Both the position numbers and the translations under genes were made by a program. The notes beneath the pieces were generated by a model. That model was not told the origin of the DNA. It did no database searches and saw only the letters and a list, made by a program, of their open reading frames with translations. This document shows, piece by piece, positions 8,285-17,250 of a stretch of 64,000 nt of DNA. Every line of letters begins with the position of its first letter. Within the stretch, counting starts at the first letter, position 1. Source of the DNA: Pusillimonas sp. UBA3987 (lineage in GTDB: Bacteria > Pseudomonadota > Gammaproteobacteria > Burkholderiales > Burkholderiaceae_B); contig DGCD01000001.1 of the NCBI GenBank assembly GCA_002384935.1, positions 941 to 64,940 of the forward strand, written 5' to 3'.

Positions 8285-9781
8285 TTAAGCGCTCATTTCG
8301 GCTGAGTACTGCAATCGGAACTCATTGCGCAAAGCAACGATCCGGAGCTGGTTAACATAATCAGGCGGGAACAGAACATTGACCCGATTCGGATTAATTT
8401 CATCGCGCTCGACAATCAAGTACTGAGCAAAGGTCGACAGATTCTCAACCAAACCCACACGCTCCATGGACTCATACTCGGCAATCAGCTCACCACGAAT
8501 CGTTTTGGGCGTCACAATGGCTTGGCCGGGCCCGAAGCGGGTACCGTCATTGGCCAGTTTGTGGCGTGCAAATTTGCTGGTAATAACCGCTTCCAGGCGC
8601 CGCAAGATCGCAGCCGACTGATGCATCGTTTCACTATCCAGGTAGCTATCGTCCGGTTGGCCAAAGCTGTTCTCCTGATACAAGGTGACCGCACGCTGGA
8701 TTCGCACCGAGCCACCCTCATAATAGGTTGTTGCCATACCCGCCCAAAGAAGCGAGTTGTTCTCGAGTAAGCCGAATCGTTTTCCTTCGGGCGCGGGCAT
8801 GCAACTGGGCAACGCACCGGTTTGAGTTGGCCGTGCTGGATCAGCCGCGATAAAGACGGCGGTGCGTCCAGCAAAGTCAGCTGCCCAGCGCCAAACGGAA
8901 GTGGGCACCTCAGGCTCAACCGCCACGACCGTCATGTGTTGATCGTTGGTCGCGCCACGCCCAAACGTGACAAGCTCACCTAAGGTACCGCGCCGGGCGC
9001 TATATACATGGCCGTAAATTTTCTTAAGCCACGCCCAGCGTCCGGAAGTGTCATCCATCAAGGCCTGAAAGCTGCTTAGGGCCGCCGAATCCGTAAACGG
9101 GTGCGTAATAAACTCAAATGGTTCATCACCCAATACCGCTAAAGCCGCATCCAGATCAGGTACACCAACGCCACCGCTCATTTGCGTAACACTGACCATT
9201 ATTCCGCCCGGCAGCACTTCGCCGCCGGCAGAGCCACGCAAATTGACGGCAAGACGTAAGTCGTTCCCAAGTTCACCCGAGAACTTAGCCGTCACAGTGA
9301 CCACCGCTACCGACGCACTGGCCGTTACCGGCAAGGTAGCAGCGTTAATTGCATTGACAAGCGCCGTGGCCACGTCTTCAGCCGATTGGCTATTGGCCAC
9401 CGAAACAGCAACCTTGGCATCACCGATGTAGACAGAAAGCACACCGGCTGCCGAAGCTGTACCCGATAAGGAGAACGTGCCCGACGCCTTGGTGCCCGCA
9501 GTTATTTTTAACGGCAACACCCACGTTTCACCCATTGGATCAACGCGACGATGCACCACGTGCATTTCGTGCAACATGGATCCGGGCCCGGCCAACACAC
9601 TCACCTCGCTCGAGGAGGCTGGCAGCAGCAATTCAGTGTCCACCGTCACATCGTCGTTAGCCAAGCCAATCAAAAGTCGACGTAGTTGCGTTGCGCCACT
9701 ATTGGCCTGGCTATTGTCCATTTCCGCATAGAACAGCGGAACCCGAAGATCGCTCGGGATTTGATTCATGCTTACCGGCAT
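8285..9781 (-). CDS. Contractile tail sheath protein (Mu gpL-like)
   Basis: 498 aa, the usual length of the Mu-type sheath, whose contraction drives the tube through the cell envelope. The N-terminus (MNQIPSDLRVPLFYAEMDNS) is the family hallmark. Also visible are FEFITHPFTDSAALSSFQAL, GRWAWLKKIYGHVYSARRGT, WAADFAGRTAVFIAADPARP and the C-terminal VIVERDEINPNRVNVLFPPD ending in EFRLQYS. AAGGAG lies eight bases before ATG 9781. This gene shows that the phage has myovirus morphology. Confidence 0.96.
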   Translation of the reverse strand: MPVSMNQIPSDLRVPLFYAEMDNSQANSGATQLRRLLIGLANDDVTVDTELLLPASSSEVSVLAGPGSMLHEMHVVHRRVDPMGETWVLPLKITAGTKASGTFSLSGTASAAGVLSVYIGDAKVAVSVANSQSAEDVATALVNAINAATLPVTASASVAVVTVTAKFSGELGNDLRLAVNLRGSAGGEVLPGGIMVSVTQMSGGVGVPDLDAALAVLGDEPFEFITHPFTDSAALSSFQALMDDTSGRWAWLKKIYGHVYSARRGTLGELVTFGRGATNDQHMTVVAVEPEVPTSVWRWAADFAGRTAVFIAADPARPTQTGALPSCMPAPEGKRFGLLENNSLLWAGMATTYYEGGSVRIQRAVTLYQENSFGQPDDSYLDSETMHQSAAILRRLEAVITSKFARHKLANDGTRFGPGQAIVTPKTIRGELIAEYESMERVGLVENLSTFAQYLIVERDEINPNRVNVLFPPDYVNQLRIVALRNEFRLQYSAEMSA

Positions 9782-9783
9782 AA

Positions 9784-9969
9784 TTAGCGCTCCTTCTTGG
9801 CTGCAACCTGAACAGGCGCAGCCTCTTTGATAACCACGTCGCCATCAGCCAGGCGGCGCATCCAATATTGATTTTTGAACACCACCCGCCCCTCGGGGGA
9901 AAGTAGCGCACCCAACTCCGGATCAGGCACTGAACGGCCCGCCACTGGTACCACATGCATCTTTGTCAT
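9784..9969 (-). CDS. DUF2635 small tail protein (Mu gp38-like)
   Basis: 61 aa. The sequence HVVPVAGRSVPDPELGALLS followed by EGRVVFKNQYWMRRLADGDV is characteristic of the DUF2635 family, found just upstream of the sheath gene in Mu-like phages (Mu gp38). Function is unknown; position suggests a role in tail assembly or sheath initiation. Its start codon overlaps the stop of the gene upstream (ATGA). Confidence 0.9.
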   Translation of the reverse strand: MTKMHVVPVAGRSVPDPELGALLSPEGRVVFKNQYWMRRLADGDVVIKEAAPVQVAAKKER

Positions 9970-10571
9970 GGTGTAAGGTCCTCGTGTTGTTGAAACTCAA
10001 TCCGACCATCCGGGCCGGGTTTTTGTAAATTCGGGTCAGCAATCGGGTCAATGACATCAACTTCGATATCCAGCCCCTCCAATGGCGGCAGATTCGCCAG
10101 TTCATATTCCTGCCAGGTTTCCGGCACTGCGCCGTCTGGAAGGCCGTTGTAATGCCCAACGGTTAACTCGGCGCCAAAAGTCATGCCGTAGTAAGTGATC
10201 GATTTATTCATGGCGATCACTTCACCGCTTTCGTATTGAATCGGTTCGTAGCCGTTGCCCGGTGTCCAACCAATCAGGGCACGCCACACCTCGGCCCGCA
10301 ACGCGTGCAGGACATCAGCGGTCACGGCACCTCGCTTTGGATCGGCGGAGGCCAGCAACATCACCACCATGAATCGATCCATCACCGACTGAACCGTGAC
10401 GTTATCGGTTGTGGAAGGCTCGGCATCATCATCGGCAGGCAGCACCACCAACGCCGGTACCGTCAAATTCACTTGCCCTCGATCAGGCTCGAACTCGACC
10501 GCCACCGCCACGCGCTGGTTCACTGTTGGGCAGTACTGACGCAAGTGCGCCACAATGCCGGAGAGTTTCAT
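9966..10571 (-). CDS. Phage neck/tail terminator-like protein (Mu gp37 position)
   Basis: 201 aa, between a gp10-like protein and DUF2635. It has a small alpha/beta domain (LRQYCPTVNQRVAVAVEF; VNLTVPALVVLPADDDAEP; VTVQSVMDRFMVVMLLASAD) of the kind seen in tail terminator proteins and in the Gp37 family of Mu-like phages. The C-terminal 60 residues are proline- and acid-rich and probably flexible. Tail terminators cap the tube before head joining. That role is inferred from fold-like pattern and order only. Confidence 0.65.
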   Translation of the reverse strand: MKLSGIVAHLRQYCPTVNQRVAVAVEFEPDRGQVNLTVPALVVLPADDDAEPSTTDNVTVQSVMDRFMVVMLLASADPKRGAVTADVLHALRAEVWRALIGWTPGNGYEPIQYESGEVIAMNKSITYYGMTFGAELTVGHYNGLPDGAVPETWQEYELANLPPLEGLDIEVDVIDPIADPNLQKPGPDGRIEFQQHEDLTP

Positions 10572-11002
10572 TTCAGCGCCTCATTCAAGGCATTGCGCAG
10601 CTGGCGGCGGATATCCCCTGCCTGTTCCTGCAACGCATCGGCTATCCAGTTTCCACGCGAACTAATGCGCGAAGTACCCCGGTGCAAGAATGCTGGGTAG
10701 AATGCCTCGCCGCGAGGATCCTTTGACCATTTGCTGGGTGGCGAAGGCATGGCGTGCTGCACTTTGGCGTACATCCCTTTCGAACCCAATTTCACCTGCA
10801 AAGACTTCGCCATCCTGCCGGTTCGTTTGGCGGGGTAGCTACCTCGACCAACCTTGGAGTTGATCTTCTTGCGAGAGGCTTTGGCGACCGAACGGCCGGC
10901 GGAGCGAAACGCCCGACGCATCGGCCCGCGTTTGAACTGCATCAACCCAATATTCGAGAAACCCTCTAACTGCAGGGACGCTTGCATAACTGACGCTCTC
11001 AT
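10568..11002 (-). CDS. HK97 gp10-like tail completion/neck protein
   Basis: 144 aa, very basic. The segment RSVAKASRKKINSKVGRGSY, then AKRTGRMAKSLQVKL and a C-terminal amphipathic helix (ADALQEQAGDIRRQLRNALN), is typical of the HK97 gp10 family that acts at the head-tail junction. It overlaps both neighbours by a few bases. The exact structural role (tail completion or head-tail adaptor) is inferred from position. Confidence 0.75.
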   Translation of the reverse strand: MRASVMQASLQLEGFSNIGLMQFKRGPMRRAFRSAGRSVAKASRKKINSKVGRGSYPAKRTGRMAKSLQVKLGSKGMYAKVQHAMPSPPSKWSKDPRGEAFYPAFLHRGTSRISSRGNWIADALQEQAGDIRRQLRNALNEALK

Positions 11003-11376
11003 TAATCCCCCTCTTGCCCGACCAGCGCGGTCTCATCACCCAGCTCTTCCAGTTCCAGCACCAAAAATCTGCGCTCCCCTTGCAGCGGCGCACAACGACG
11101 CACCCGATACACCCGTGCGCTATGAACAATCTCGTGTTGGTCAGTGATGCCGTCCATGTAGCGGATAAGGCAACGATGAGTCACGACCTCATCAGTTTGA
11201 ACCGACGCCGCCCATACAGCGGTTCCTACAGGGACAAGGCTCGCCCAGCGCGTAAACACATACGGATGCTGCTCTTGTATGGACGACAGACCCACGGGGA
11301 TATCCTGACGTAACCTGATTTGCACGCGTTTATTGAGCTTTCCCGCGCTAGGGAAAGGAAAATCAACTTTCGCCAT
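11002..11376 (-). CDS. Head-tail joining (head closure) protein
   Basis: 124 aa starting at ATG 11376, which overlaps the upstream stop as TGATG. The pattern LNKRVQIRLRQDIPVGLSSI (RVxIxxR...), WASLVPVGTAVWAA and the beta-rich region HRCLIRYMDGITDQHEIVHS resembles the phage head-tail joining family (SPP1 gp16-like, Phage_H_T_join). These proteins plug the portal and connect it to the tail. Confidence 0.75.
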   Translation of the reverse strand: MAKVDFPFPSAGKLNKRVQIRLRQDIPVGLSSIQEQHPYVFTRWASLVPVGTAVWAASVQTDEVVTHRCLIRYMDGITDQHEIVHSARVYRVRRCAPLQGERRFLVLELEELGDETALVGQEGD

Positions 11377-11801
11377 CACAGATCCATCCGTCGATGAGGG
11401 AACACCAATCGCTGAAAGGCCGGGTTCTCAATCATGTCGTCAGTAATAACCGCTTCAGGATTCTTAAGAACCTCACCAACCAAAAGCACGATTGCAACCT
11501 TTAACGCCGCCGGCGCCGGCGCTGCCTCAGTCGTAAACAGAATGGGGTAGTCCGTATCAGCGCTGGTCACAGTGGCCGGCCATAAAGGCAACGGCTCACG
11601 ACGTTCACCAACCGGTGTCCATTCATAATCAGCTTTAACCAGCGCCCAGCCAGTTTGCTGCTCCACCACTTCGCGGGCTGCGGCCATAAGCAAGGGCAAC
11701 TGCGTATCGAACTCATCCTCATCGATCCGCAACATTTGCTTGACCTCAGCCAGCGTTAATGGCTCGGTCGGATCATTCTGGCTGACGCGCCGATACATCA
11801 T
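11376..11801 (-). CDS. Head-tail connector protein (gp6/gp15-like)
   Basis: 141 aa. The N-terminal stretch PLTLAEVKQMLRIDEDEFDT followed by LLMAAAREVVEQQTGWALV is the signature of the phage gp6-like head-tail connector, an adaptor ring on the portal. The mid-region WTPVGERREPLPLWPATVTS and the C-terminal helix with ALKVAIVLLVGEVLKNPEAV fit the family. Two ATG codons (11801, 11798) are possible starts. Confidence 0.82.
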   Translation of the reverse strand: MMYRRVSQNDPTEPLTLAEVKQMLRIDEDEFDTQLPLLMAAAREVVEQQTGWALVKADYEWTPVGERREPLPLWPATVTSADTDYPILFTTEAAPAPAALKVAIVLLVGEVLKNPEAVITDDMIENPAFQRLVFPHRRMDL

Positions 11802-12190
11802 TCACTCCGTCGAATGGCCGCGATGGCGTTAGGGTGTGTATCCACATAGCCGCCCGCCTTTGCCGCATCGGCCTGATCGGGCGTAAGCTGAATGATGTCG
11901 TCATGTTTGCCGTAGATACAATCCAGCAAAACTGCACACTCAATGAGCTGAACGGGCTCGCCATCTTTCGCGTCCCCTGGCTCATTCGTTTGGGCTGCAG
12001 AAGTTTCGCCGCCATCGCCACCGGCCGCCGCGTTTTCATTTTCACCGGCCCCAATCAATGCACCTTCCAGTTCCTGTTCCGGTTGTTGAACATCAGCCGG
12101 CCCGGTATCGGGATTGGTCAACGGCTCATTGTCTTTACCAGGGCTCAAATTCTCCGCATCCTGAACATCTTGTGTTTTTGGCTTAGCCAT
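11798..12190 (-). CDS. Acidic phage protein between capsid and connector genes
   Basis: 130 aa. Residues 1-80 are low-complexity, rich in E, D, N, G and Q, and probably disordered. The last 50 residues (IECAVLLDCIYGKHDDIIQL, then VDTHPNAIAAIR) form a small conserved domain seen in many phages just after the major capsid gene. Function is unknown; a neck or capsid accessory role is possible from position. Its stop overlaps the next start. Confidence 0.6.
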   Translation of the reverse strand: MAKPKTQDVQDAENLSPGKDNEPLTNPDTGPADVQQPEQELEGALIGAGENENAAAGGDGGETSAAQTNEPGDAKDGEPVQLIECAVLLDCIYGKHDDIIQLTPDQADAAKAGGYVDTHPNAIAAIRRSE

Positions 12191-12207
12191 AAAATTGCTC
12201 CTGTGAA

Positions 12208-12233
12208 ACGGGCAACCCCTTTGAGCTGCCCGT
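12208..12233 (-). terminator. Hairpin after the major capsid gene
   Basis: A 7-bp inverted repeat ACGGGCA / TGCCCGT (12208-12214 and 12227-12233) lies in the 52-base gap just past the capsid stop codon. The T-tract on the minus strand is weak (TTTC), so it may be a leaky terminator or an mRNA-stabilising 3' hairpin rather than a strong stop. Confidence 0.5.
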
Positions 12234-12242
12234 GTTTAAACG

Positions 12243-13454
12243 TTAGGCTGCAGCGCCGTGCTTGAAGGTTTTCACGGCACCGCCCACGTCGACCAGATTC
12301 CCGCCCGAGCGCATCCAGGCCAGAAAACCGACCTGCCCTTTTTTGGTATAGGCGGAATCCGTAAAGCGGAACAACGTGATCGACATAACATCGCGGATTT
12401 TGTAGTAGCTGAAATCACCGAAAGCCAAAGAATCGGCCGAAGGCGCGGGTGAAGCCATCGCCTGATTAATCGAGATATCGCGATTCAGCAAGCGATCAGG
12501 AGCACCGCCCGGATTGCCCTGGTCGTAACCGGGTACAAAAATCGGACGCCCTTCATTGTCCTTAACCTTGCGGATGAGCTTGAGCATGTCATCGTGCATC
12601 ATCCACGAGGCATTACGTCGATAGGCTGGATCCACCGAATGTTCAATATCAACAAGATCGTCGTAGGTGATGGCGGGCGTAGCCGATACAGCACCGGTTT
12701 TCCCGGTTGCAGCCGCCACCATCAATCCGGTAGGCTGATTAGTGCCCGTGCCAATGGTGAAATGCTTATTGGTGATGCGACCAAGACGTTGCTGCAAGCG
12801 ATTGCGCACAAAGCCTTCTATATCTGAGCTCGAGTCCTGCAACAGCTCCCACGGCACCGTCACAACCTTTGAGCTGTACTTGTAAACAACCAGACCCTTG
12901 GTACTGAACTCGATGTCATCATCGGTAGCTGCAACGTTCTCACCAACGATTTCGCCCTCTTCACTCGTGCCATCAGACGTCGGGAAATTCATCGCCTCCC
13001 CACTTGCCGTGCGAATCACCTCTGCGACCTCTCGCATACCACCATAGGCTTTGAGCGCGTCCAGAATGGAAGTCGCCACCGTAGTAGGCACGGTATAGCC
13101 ACCCTCAGAATCTGTCGTAGTTGACATGGTGTTACGCACCGCCCGCCACTCGTCCTCGGTCAAAGCGTTGTCGCCACCACGGCACCATTTGTCAAACAGC
13201 ATGACGGCCTGGTCTTTATTGGCCGGCGCTACAGCGTCGCGAATACCATCGCGAATATTTTCCTCAGCCGTCAGATCCATCAACTTTTGGTGGCGAGCAA
13301 TGCCGTCATCGATTCGCTCGATCTCGGCTACTTTCTCGTCGTACTGCTTTTGATGATCTGCGGTCCAGGACGCGCCTGGATTTTGGTCTAACAAATTGCG
13401 GGTTTCCTTTGCCAGCGCGTTACGACGCTCCCGCTCAGCTTGCAGGTTAAACAT
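12243..13454 (-). CDS. Major capsid protein (HK97 family)
   Basis: 403 aa. Residues 1-100 form the helical delta-type scaffold domain (ERERRNALAKETRNLLDQNP; YDEKVAEIERIDDGIARHQK) expected to be removed by the neighbouring protease. The mature part begins near MSTTTDSEGGYTVPTTVATS and contains the typical HK97-fold segments SSDIEGFVRNRLQQRLGRIT and GTGTNQPTGLM, ending in ITLFRFTDSAYTKKGQVGFL. The order portal-protease-capsid is canonical. The gene is flanked by hairpins (12208-12233 and 13476-13499). Confidence 0.97.
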   Translation of the reverse strand: MFNLQAERERRNALAKETRNLLDQNPGASWTADHQKQYDEKVAEIERIDDGIARHQKLMDLTAEENIRDGIRDAVAPANKDQAVMLFDKWCRGGDNALTEDEWRAVRNTMSTTTDSEGGYTVPTTVATSILDALKAYGGMREVAEVIRTASGEAMNFPTSDGTSEEGEIVGENVAATDDDIEFSTKGLVVYKYSSKVVTVPWELLQDSSSDIEGFVRNRLQQRLGRITNKHFTIGTGTNQPTGLMVAAATGKTGAVSATPAITYDDLVDIEHSVDPAYRRNASWMMHDDMLKLIRKVKDNEGRPIFVPGYDQGNPGGAPDRLLNRDISINQAMASPAPSADSLAFGDFSYYKIRDVMSITLFRFTDSAYTKKGQVGFLAWMRSGGNLVDVGGAVKTFKHGAAA

Positions 13455-13475
13455 AGATTTATCCTCTTTGAAAAT

Positions 13476-13499
13476 GAAAAACCCGCCTCGAGGGCGGGT
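13476..13499 (-). terminator. Intrinsic terminator between protease and capsid genes
   Basis: On the minus strand a 7-bp stem ACCCGCC / GGCGGGT (13499-13493 and 13487-13481) with a 5-base loop is followed by TTTTT. It stands between the end of the head protease gene and the start of the major capsid gene, so capsid transcription must read through it or start at its own promoter. Confidence 0.82.
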
Positions 13500-13521
13500 C
13501 AGAAAGTGCGCGCGGGAGCCG

Positions 13522-14256
13522 CTACGCTGCTACTCGCTCAAGCAACGAGAACCGTCGCTCCAGCTCGTTTCGGTGCACCAGGAGCGTTTCATCGTCCTGA
13601 TCATTAGGTTGTGCCGGTTCAGCCGATTTGGGCGCATTCTGATAGGCAGACAGGTTCCAGGCGTTCGACGTACGTTTTCCCACAACCTCGACAACTCGAT
13701 CAGCGAAACCATTGTCTACCGCCTCATCAGCGGTAAACCAGGTCTCAGCGTCCATCCATGCGGTAATCTCATCCGCGCTACGACCAGTCCGACGCGCGTA
13801 ATCGTTAACCAAACCCGCGTCGATCTTGCCCAACAAGTTCGATGTGTCCTGCATATCGGCCTTATTTCCAATGGCTATCGTCCAGGCGTTGTGAATCATG
13901 AAACCTGCACCCTGGGTAATCTCAACCTCATCGCAGGCCATACAAATACCGGTTGCCGCCGAAGCGGCCAGCCCATCAACGTGTGCAATCACCTTGGCTT
14001 TATGCTGACTAATCGCCGTCATCATCGAGCGCGCAGCAAATACATCACCACCAGGCGAGTCAATTCGCAAATGAATTTCGTTGACATCCAAGCTGGCCAG
14101 TGTCGTAGCGAACTGAGTCTCATCGATGTCACCCCACCACCCGCCGATTACGCCGTGCAGATAAACAGTGGCTTGTGTTTCTTCGGTCTCTGCACGCAAA
14201 GGCTTGGAGTTTTTGGCGTTATCACGCGCCAGCTGGAGCAATTTAAGTTGTTTCAT
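13522..14256 (-). CDS. ClpP-like head maturation protease
   Basis: 244 aa with the start at ATG 14256 (MKQLKLLQLARDNAKNSKPL), chosen because AAAGGA precedes it and it overlaps the portal gene by only 14 bp. The ClpP fold is clear: IDSPGGDVFAARSMMTAIS, the nucleophile region VDGLAASAATGICMACDEVE with catalytic Ser in AASAAT, and GFMIHNAWTIAIG with the catalytic His. WTAEEA-type residues follow (DAETWFTADEAVDNGFAD). It trims the capsid protein's N-terminal domain during prohead maturation. Confidence 0.94.
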   Translation of the reverse strand: MKQLKLLQLARDNAKNSKPLRAETEETQATVYLHGVIGGWWGDIDETQFATTLASLDVNEIHLRIDSPGGDVFAARSMMTAISQHKAKVIAHVDGLAASAATGICMACDEVEITQGAGFMIHNAWTIAIGNKADMQDTSNLLGKIDAGLVNDYARRTGRSADEITAWMDAETWFTADEAVDNGFADRVVEVVGKRTSNAWNLSAYQNAPKSAEPAQPNDQDDETLLVHRNELERRFSLLERVAA

Positions 14257-15568
14257 CGTCGTCCTTTCTTGAGTCCTCATCATCATCATCAGGTTCACTG
14301 CTACTTGGCGGCGCTGCCGACATGTCAGGGCGATACAACGTGTCGCCATCTGGAACAGGTGGCAGGTTTTTCAGTCGACGTACCTCATTAATCGTCATCC
14401 AGCCCTGTGCGCCAGGGCCACCCAGCGCACGCCCGAAGTAAACCGATTGAGCCTTACTGTCACCCGCCATGAGCCCATCAACGTTATGCTCGACGAAGTA
14501 GCGCGGCGTACTGAATAGTTTCCGGTTCAACTCATGTTTAAAGCGCTGCAAATGGGGTCTTAACGTAAGACGTACAAACCCGATGTACATCTGCTCGATA
14601 CCGGAACCCCAACTTGTTGATTTGGTCGTTTCACCAATCATGTGTGGCGGCACACCGAAAGCGCGAGCAACATCAATGACCTGCCATTGGCGCGACTCGA
14701 GCAACTGCTGATCAACCGCCGACATGGTGAGCTCTTTAACGTCCAACCCTTCAGTCAGGATCAAAGGAATACGTCGATTGCCCTGAATGCCGCCGTATTT
14801 CGCCACCCACGCCGTGCGGAAATCCGCTTGTTGGTCGGGTGACATTTTTCCGGAAGTAGTCACCGCGACCTCGGGTTTACCGCCCTCGCTAAAGAACTTG
14901 CCGGCGTGCTCATCACCCTGCAAAGCAATACCGATCCCGTTACGCGCACCCCACTGGATCACCGACATAGAATGCACGCCGTTGAACCCAAACCCGGGAA
15001 GGTGAAGCACATCAGCCTGGTCGACGGTGAAATACCCCAATTCGTCGTGAAACGTATACTGCAAGCGCTTTGGTGAGCGACTGTTTTGCCGGGGTTGCTC
15101 AACAATCGAAACGCGATCGCGTGGCCATGGGATGATGCTTTGGACCTGTGCCGCCCGATTCCTGCTCAAGTAAGCAATGCCGTCGCCGCGCAACAGAACC
15201 TGAGTAGTCAAAAATTCCCACGCTGCCGTGGCTGTCCAGTTAGCCGCAAACTCCTCGTTCAGCAACCACCAATATGGGTGATCGACTCGCTTTCGATCAT
15301 CCGAGCCGCGCTCGTAGATCGGCAACGGCAACTGGCCGATAGAGCCTGCGATCAAGCTCACGCTGGCATACACCGCCGATACGCGCATTGCGGTTTTCTC
15401 ATTGACCACGGCACCGGAAGCCGTACGCGGGTCTCCGAAAATCTCAAACATTTTGATGGAATCAGAAGACGTTACAGTCTCCCCTTCCGTGATGTTGCCC
15501 ACCGAGGGCTCAACGCGTTCGGGCGGCGCTGTTTTGCCTGAAGAACCCTTGAATAGATTTAAAAGCAT
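14243..15568 (-). CDS. Portal protein (HK97 family)
   Basis: 441 aa. HK97-type portals form the dodecameric DNA entry ring. Visible family segments are AMRVSAVYASVSLIAGSIGQ, LPLPIYERGSDDRKRVDHPY, AWEFLTTQVLLRGDGIAYL, DQADVLHLPGFGFNGVHSMS and VARAFGVPPHMIGETTKSTS, with RLTLRPHLQRFKHELNRKLF near the end. The C-terminus is strongly acidic (DDDDEDSRKDDDET). It lies directly downstream of the large terminase and shares one base with it. Confidence 0.96.
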   Translation of the reverse strand: MLLNLFKGSSGKTAPPERVEPSVGNITEGETVTSSDSIKMFEIFGDPRTASGAVVNEKTAMRVSAVYASVSLIAGSIGQLPLPIYERGSDDRKRVDHPYWWLLNEEFAANWTATAAWEFLTTQVLLRGDGIAYLSRNRAAQVQSIIPWPRDRVSIVEQPRQNSRSPKRLQYTFHDELGYFTVDQADVLHLPGFGFNGVHSMSVIQWGARNGIGIALQGDEHAGKFFSEGGKPEVAVTTSGKMSPDQQADFRTAWVAKYGGIQGNRRIPLILTEGLDVKELTMSAVDQQLLESRQWQVIDVARAFGVPPHMIGETTKSTSWGSGIEQMYIGFVRLTLRPHLQRFKHELNRKLFSTPRYFVEHNVDGLMAGDSKAQSVYFGRALGGPGAQGWMTINEVRRLKNLPPVPDGDTLYRPDMSAAPPSSSEPDDDDEDSRKDDDETT

Positions 15569-17250
15569 CAGTCGATCACCACAAAGCCCTGGGAAATAAC
15601 ACTACCGTCCGGATCCTCATTCATCGCGCGACCCATCGCCATAATCAACGCTACGACTGCATCGATCTTGTTTTCGGGTTTCTCTTTCGTCGGGTGTCGC
15701 AACCCTGAAAACTTCGATTCACGCATAACCACGTTACTGATCATCCAGGCCACTGCGGGGTTCGCGTCGTGTACCAGGTCTTTGGTCAATACCAAATTCT
15801 CAATACTGACAATCGGCAAGGTGAACCGGCTTGATGTTTGCGGCATATCCACCATCAATAAGCTGTCGTCTTCGGCCAAACGGGCCGCAAAATAAGCCGC
15901 AAATTTGGGGTCGTAGATCACCTCTTGCACCTGGTGTGCATCCCGCAGCACCACAAGGTCATTGCGAATATCGTTGAAATCGGTTGCGTTGCCGGGCGAC
16001 ATCAATAAATGACCGGACTTTTCCCACGTGTAAAAATGCCGATTCTCAGGCGCGTTAATTTGGTCTTCGTTGTGGTACAGCTTGAAAAACACGAAGCACC
16101 GACCGCCGCGGCGAAACACAATCGCCATGGCGGCAATGTCTTTTTTCTCAGCCAGGTCCAGCCCAACCCAACACGGCTCGCCGGCAAAGTCTTCAATCTT
16201 GAGCGACGCATCGCCGCAAGCCTGCCAATCATCAACCGGGATCCACTTGGAGCCGCCGCTCAACCAAATATTGAGCCGCTTGGTTTGAAAGTTCGGCAAC
16301 TCGCTGGTTTGTCTTTGCGCCTTTTGCGCCGACGTTTGGAGGCCTTCCAGGTAAACCGATACACCCAGCCCTGGATTCGCCTTGCCCCACTCGACTGGAT
16401 CCATCCATTTCTTTGGATGATCCACCGTGTAAATGACGGCAAGAAACGCATCGTCTTCAAATACACCTTCAAGGATTTTCTCGGCGTACTCATGCTGGCT
16501 GTATCCGAATCCGCTCAAGTTCTCGCCGGCGGTCGTAATTTGCCAGACCATCGGCTGACGCCGCGCACCTAAACCAGTTTTGATCACGTCGTACAGCTCA
16601 CGATTCGGATGCGCGTGCACCTCGTCGAGCAACGCGCCATGCGGGTTCAGACCGTCCAGCGTTTTGCTGTCGCGCCCAAGCGGCCGAAACTCGTCGGCTC
16701 TGCCAGGCGTCGGGTTGTAAAGCACGTTAAGCTTTTGGCCAATATCGCGCCGCAGCAGTGGGGACGACTGAACCATCCGCTCCGCCTCGCTGTACAGAAT
16801 CTTGGCTTGATCCATTTTGGTGGCAGCGGCATACACCTCGGCGCCACCCTCACCATCGAACCAGAACAGGTACAACCCAATCCCCGCAAGCAGCGTCGTT
16901 TTCCCGTTCTTGCGTGGCACCTCAAGCCACACCTCACGAAAACGTCGACTGCCATCGCCGCGCATCCAACCAAAAGCGACCGCCACCCAAAACTGTTGCC
17001 AGGGCGACAACTCAAACGGCTGGCCAGCCCACTCACCTTTGGAGTGGCGCAAGAACAGAAACGCCTCGAGTGCGTGCTGGGCATGCGCTTCAGAAAACCA
17101 CAGGCCCCGCTCGTGACAGGACTCCAGGTCTTTGTAGTGTCGCTCAACTGCGAGTCGCGTCCAGCGCGACACCACAATTTCGCCGGCCATAACGGCCCGG
17201 CCATAAGCGTCCCAATCAAAGGAACGCTCAACCGCCACCGCCGCAGTCAT
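15568..17250 (-). CDS. Terminase large subunit
   Basis: 560 aa. The N-terminal ATPase has a deviant Walker A (EVPRKNGKTTLLAGIGLYLF), a Walker B-like GALLDEVHAH and the coupling motif WQITTAGENLSG. The C-terminal nuclease domain shows VGLDLAEKKDIAAMAIVFR and a later acidic cluster in KPENKIDAVVALIMAMGRAM. The motor packages DNA into the prohead through the portal encoded next. The start codon overlaps the small subunit's stop by a few bases. This terminase type goes with P27-like small subunits and often with cos packaging. Confidence 0.96.
   Translation of the reverse strand: MTAAVAVERSFDWDAYGRAVMAGEIVVSRWTRLAVERHYKDLESCHERGLWFSEAHAQHALEAFLFLRHSKGEWAGQPFELSPWQQFWVAVAFGWMRGDGSRRFREVWLEVPRKNGKTTLLAGIGLYLFWFDGEGGAEVYAAATKMDQAKILYSEAERMVQSSPLLRRDIGQKLNVLYNPTPGRADEFRPLGRDSKTLDGLNPHGALLDEVHAHPNRELYDVIKTGLGARRQPMVWQITTAGENLSGFGYSQHEYAEKILEGVFEDDAFLAVIYTVDHPKKWMDPVEWGKANPGLGVSVYLEGLQTSAQKAQRQTSELPNFQTKRLNIWLSGGSKWIPVDDWQACGDASLKIEDFAGEPCWVGLDLAEKKDIAAMAIVFRRGGRCFVFFKLYHNEDQINAPENRHFYTWEKSGHLLMSPGNATDFNDIRNDLVVLRDAHQVQEVIYDPKFAAYFAARLAEDDSLLMVDMPQTSSRFTLPIVSIENLVLTKDLVHDANPAVAWMISNVVMRESKFSGLRHPTKEKPENKIDAVVALIMAMGRAMNEDPDGSVISQGFVVID

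Noticed and set aside
13396..14391. 331-codon frame on the plus strand antisense to the head protease
   Set aside because: It lies opposite the clearly conserved ClpP-like protease and the portal end, and its translation resembles no protein family; a shadow frame.
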